Source: Myroides sp. 1354 (GTDB lineage Bacteria > Bacteroidota > Bacteroidia > Flavobacteriales > Flavobacteriaceae). Taken from it: DNA of 64,000 nucleotides. Positions within the stretch are counted from its first letter, which is position 1. Each line of letters starts with the position of its first letter. The position numbers and the translations under genes are program-made. The notes under the pieces are model-generated. The model made no database searches and was not told where the DNA came from. It saw nothing but the letters and a program-made list of their open reading frames with translations. Shown here piece after piece: positions 62,587 to 64,000 of this stretch. The DNA lies in contig NZ_JACAGN010000001.1 of NCBI RefSeq assembly GCF_030324495.1, positions 381,838-445,837 on the forward strand, given 5' to 3'.

Positions 62587-62643
62587 GACCAACGGCTTTG
62601 TTTTTCCGACCAACTGTTGGTCGATGTTTTTAATGCGTTGGTC
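62587..62643. promoter_or_regulatory. Symmetric four-site LytTR-like operator
   Basis: GACCAAC at 62587-62593 and 62608-62614, and GTTGGTC at 62616-62622 and 62637-62643. Each pair is 21 bp apart and the whole is exactly symmetric around 62615. Extended to nine bases, all four sites fit the LytTR consensus at 8 or 9 of 9 positions as I recall it (ACAGTTGGT is 9/9). Inner sites form a 17-bp perfect palindrome (62607-62623). Confidence 0.7.
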
Positions 62644-62652
62644 GAATTTTAA

Positions 62653-62682
62653 TTTGAGCTATCGCTTTTACCCCTACCTTTA
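62653..62682 (+). promoter_or_regulatory. Promoter of the lytS-like kinase gene
   Basis: TTTG (62653-62656), 18-bp spacer, TACCTTTA (62675-62682; 7/8 match). The distal operator half-site ends 9 bp upstream of the -33 box. CCCCTA and TAGGGG (62671-62686) form a small hairpin over the -7 box. Confidence 0.55.
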
Positions 62683-62703
62683 GGGGAGATTTATTCTATT
62701 ATC

Positions 62704-63750
62704 ATGACAAAGAAGCAAGTTATAATTATTCATCTCCTTTTTTGGGTGGTCTTCATTATCCGCAGTTCGATGTATTTTAATTACGACAATTTGCAATATG
62801 AATTGACGTTTTGGGGAGAAGCAGCAGAAAAGAAGGTGTTTCGATTTTATACCTTTGTGTTTTCGGGGTTAAGTATCGTTGTGTTTTACCTCAATTACTT
62901 TTACATCATCCCCAAGTTTATTGGATCAAAAAGATTCGGTCGAATTCTCTTTGGAGTCCTTTTGATTTTTGCTGTTTTTATTGGGCTGCGCTATTTTGTA
63001 GAGGAGTACTTGCTAAATGAATTATATGGATTTACGAATTACAATCCTTTGCTGCCTTTGTCTTTCTATATTTTTGACAATTTGTATTTTGCTAGTCTGA
63101 GTATAATTCCCTCGATTACCATTTGGTTTATTGTTCAATTTGTCCAATCACAAAAAGAAAAAACAGAGGCTGTCGCCTTAAAGACAGAAGCGGAAATTAA
63201 CTTTTTAAAGTCGCAAGTCAACCCGCATTTCATTTTTAATACGATGAATAACATCTATTATTTAGTCTATCAAAAATCGGATTTAGCCCTACCGGCTATT
63301 GAGAAGTTGAGTCAACTGATGCGTTATGTTACCTATGATAGCCAAGAACAAACCGTGGACTTATCAGCCGAAATTGCCTATATTGAAAGCTATATTGAGT
63401 TGGAGTGTATGCGCATTCAAGGAAGTAAATACATCGTTTTCAACAAGGATGTAGAACAACCTTTGACGCAGATTCCACCACTATTGTTGTTGCCTTTTGT
63501 TGAAAATGCCTTTAAACACGGTAAAGTAACGGATGTGAATCAACCTTATGTACTTTCTATTGTGCAACGAGGAACTACGTTGATCTTTGAATCGACTAAT
63601 GCCGTAAATACGTATCAAAAAGATCAACAAAAAGGAATTGGAGTTGAGAATATACAGAAGCGTTTGGCTTTGTATTTTCCCAACCGCCATCAGATTGTTA
63701 TTGAACAAACAGAATCTACGTATTTTTGTAAACTAACGATTGAATTATGA
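62704..63750 (+). CDS. LytS-like sensor histidine kinase
   Basis: A 348-aa inner-membrane kinase. About four transmembrane helices in the first ~150 residues, a linker coil (EKTEAVALKTEAEINFLKSQ), then a His_kinase domain with phospho-acceptor His in QVNPHFIFNTMN (~177) and the degenerate HATPase (VENAFKHG, GIGVENIQKRL). Its stop overlaps the next start (ATGA), so it is coupled to a LytTR-type regulator. No known ligand. Confidence 0.9.
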   Translation: MTKKQVIIIHLLFWVVFIIRSSMYFNYDNLQYELTFWGEAAEKKVFRFYTFVFSGLSIVVFYLNYFYIIPKFIGSKRFGRILFGVLLIFAVFIGLRYFVEEYLLNELYGFTNYNPLLPLSFYIFDNLYFASLSIIPSITIWFIVQFVQSQKEKTEAVALKTEAEINFLKSQVNPHFIFNTMNNIYYLVYQKSDLALPAIEKLSQLMRYVTYDSQEQTVDLSAEIAYIESYIELECMRIQGSKYIVFNKDVEQPLTQIPPLLLLPFVENAFKHGKVTDVNQPYVLSIVQRGTTLIFESTNAVNTYQKDQQKGIGVENIQKRLALYFPNRHQIVIEQTESTYFCKLTIEL

Positions 63751-64000
63751 ATCCCATCCGCTGTTTTATTTTAGATGATGAACCTCTGGCTATCTCCCTT
63801 TTGACGGAATACACCAAGAATATTCCCCAATTGGAATTGGTGGGAGCCTCAACTTCTGCTATCGAGGCACTGCAAATCTTGACCGTAGAATCGATTGATT
63901 TGCTGTTTATCGATATTCAAATGCCCCAGCTGACAGGTTTACAAATCATGGATATTCTAGGAGATCGAACCAAGTATATTATTACTTCTGCTTATAGTGA
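63747..64000 (+). CDS. LytTR-type response regulator (partial, runs off the window)
   Basis: Only 84 complete codons are visible. Receiver start MNPIRCFILDDEPLAISLL with acidic pair DDE, phospho-acceptor Asp in LLFIDIQMPQLTG, and the conserved TSAYS near the window end. The DNA-binding domain lies beyond 64000; LytTR is inferred from the LytS-type partner and the MPxLTG receiver style. Overlaps the kinase stop by four bases. Confidence 0.85.
   Translation, partial: MNPIRCFILDDEPLAISLLTEYTKNIPQLELVGASTSAIEALQILTVESIDLLFIDIQMPQLTGLQIMDILGDRTKYIITSAYS

Overview
The window is AT-rich bacterial chromosome from the phylum Bacteroidota, most likely family Flavobacteriaceae. The evidence is PorP/SprF and type B sorting domains of the type IX secretion system, DUF4270, a PafA-type alkaline phosphatase, OMP_b-brl_3 receptors, an atpDC pair apart from the other ATP synthase genes, and promoters of the Bacteroidetes form (TTTG, about 19 bp, TAnnTTTG). 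A Myroides-like genus is my guess from overall resemblance and is not proven. No rRNA, phage, insertion sequence or CRISPR array was seen. Most of the window is ordinary core genome.

Layout. 1-5000: a four-gene set with two exported proteins (one with a type B C-terminal domain), a PorP/SprF protein and an OmpA-family protein. 5000-7400: small exported proteins of unknown function and tRNA-Met. 7400-15500: MFS transporter and thymidine kinase, opposite a Glu-rich protein, rsmI, an OsmC protein, recJ, asd and an orphan response regulator. 15500-23600: aconitase, an MBL-rhodanese protein, an ada-alkB repair pair, a GNAT-nitrilase fusion and a short SSB. 23600-28100: an OmpR-type two-component system followed by mgtC and mgtE. 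28100-34550: a heavy-metal RND efflux operon with an extra outer-membrane protein. 34680-41000: HAD phosphatase, Crp-type regulator, PafA phosphatase and an M16 peptidase. 41000-49600: an outer-membrane protein, mfd with a lipoprotein gene, SDR-type threonine dehydrogenase, aldehyde dehydrogenase and a TRIC channel. 49600-51500: two identical tRNA-Asn genes and an Ig-like lipoprotein. 51500-60200: atpDC, the glgA-like/DUF4270/glmS operon, and divergent panC-panD plus a flippase-like membrane protein. 60200-64000: a TonB-dependent receptor divergent from a LytS/LytTR two-component pair that runs off the window end.

The main new observations are regulatory DNA. (a) Between the TonB receptor and the lytS-like kinase lies an exactly symmetric 57-bp dyad of four GTTGGTC half-sites; the half-sites within each pair are 21 bp apart, as expected for LytTR-domain binding, and each side faces a promoter. 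(b) Between the OmpR-type two-component operon and mgtC-mgtE lie four TTCTAAT direct repeats with an exact 11-bp period, ending where the -33 box of a TACTTTTG promoter should be. This is PhoB/OmpR-like geometry and suggests PhoPQ-like control of magnesium genes. (c) Three intergenic regions carry strand-asymmetric low-complexity arms (GA then CT, or GT then AC) in inverted orientation, two of them enclosing hairpins, one with a perfect 23-bp stem.

Several start codons were moved downstream of the longest possible start because a TAnnTTTG promoter element lies inside or at the upstream extension.
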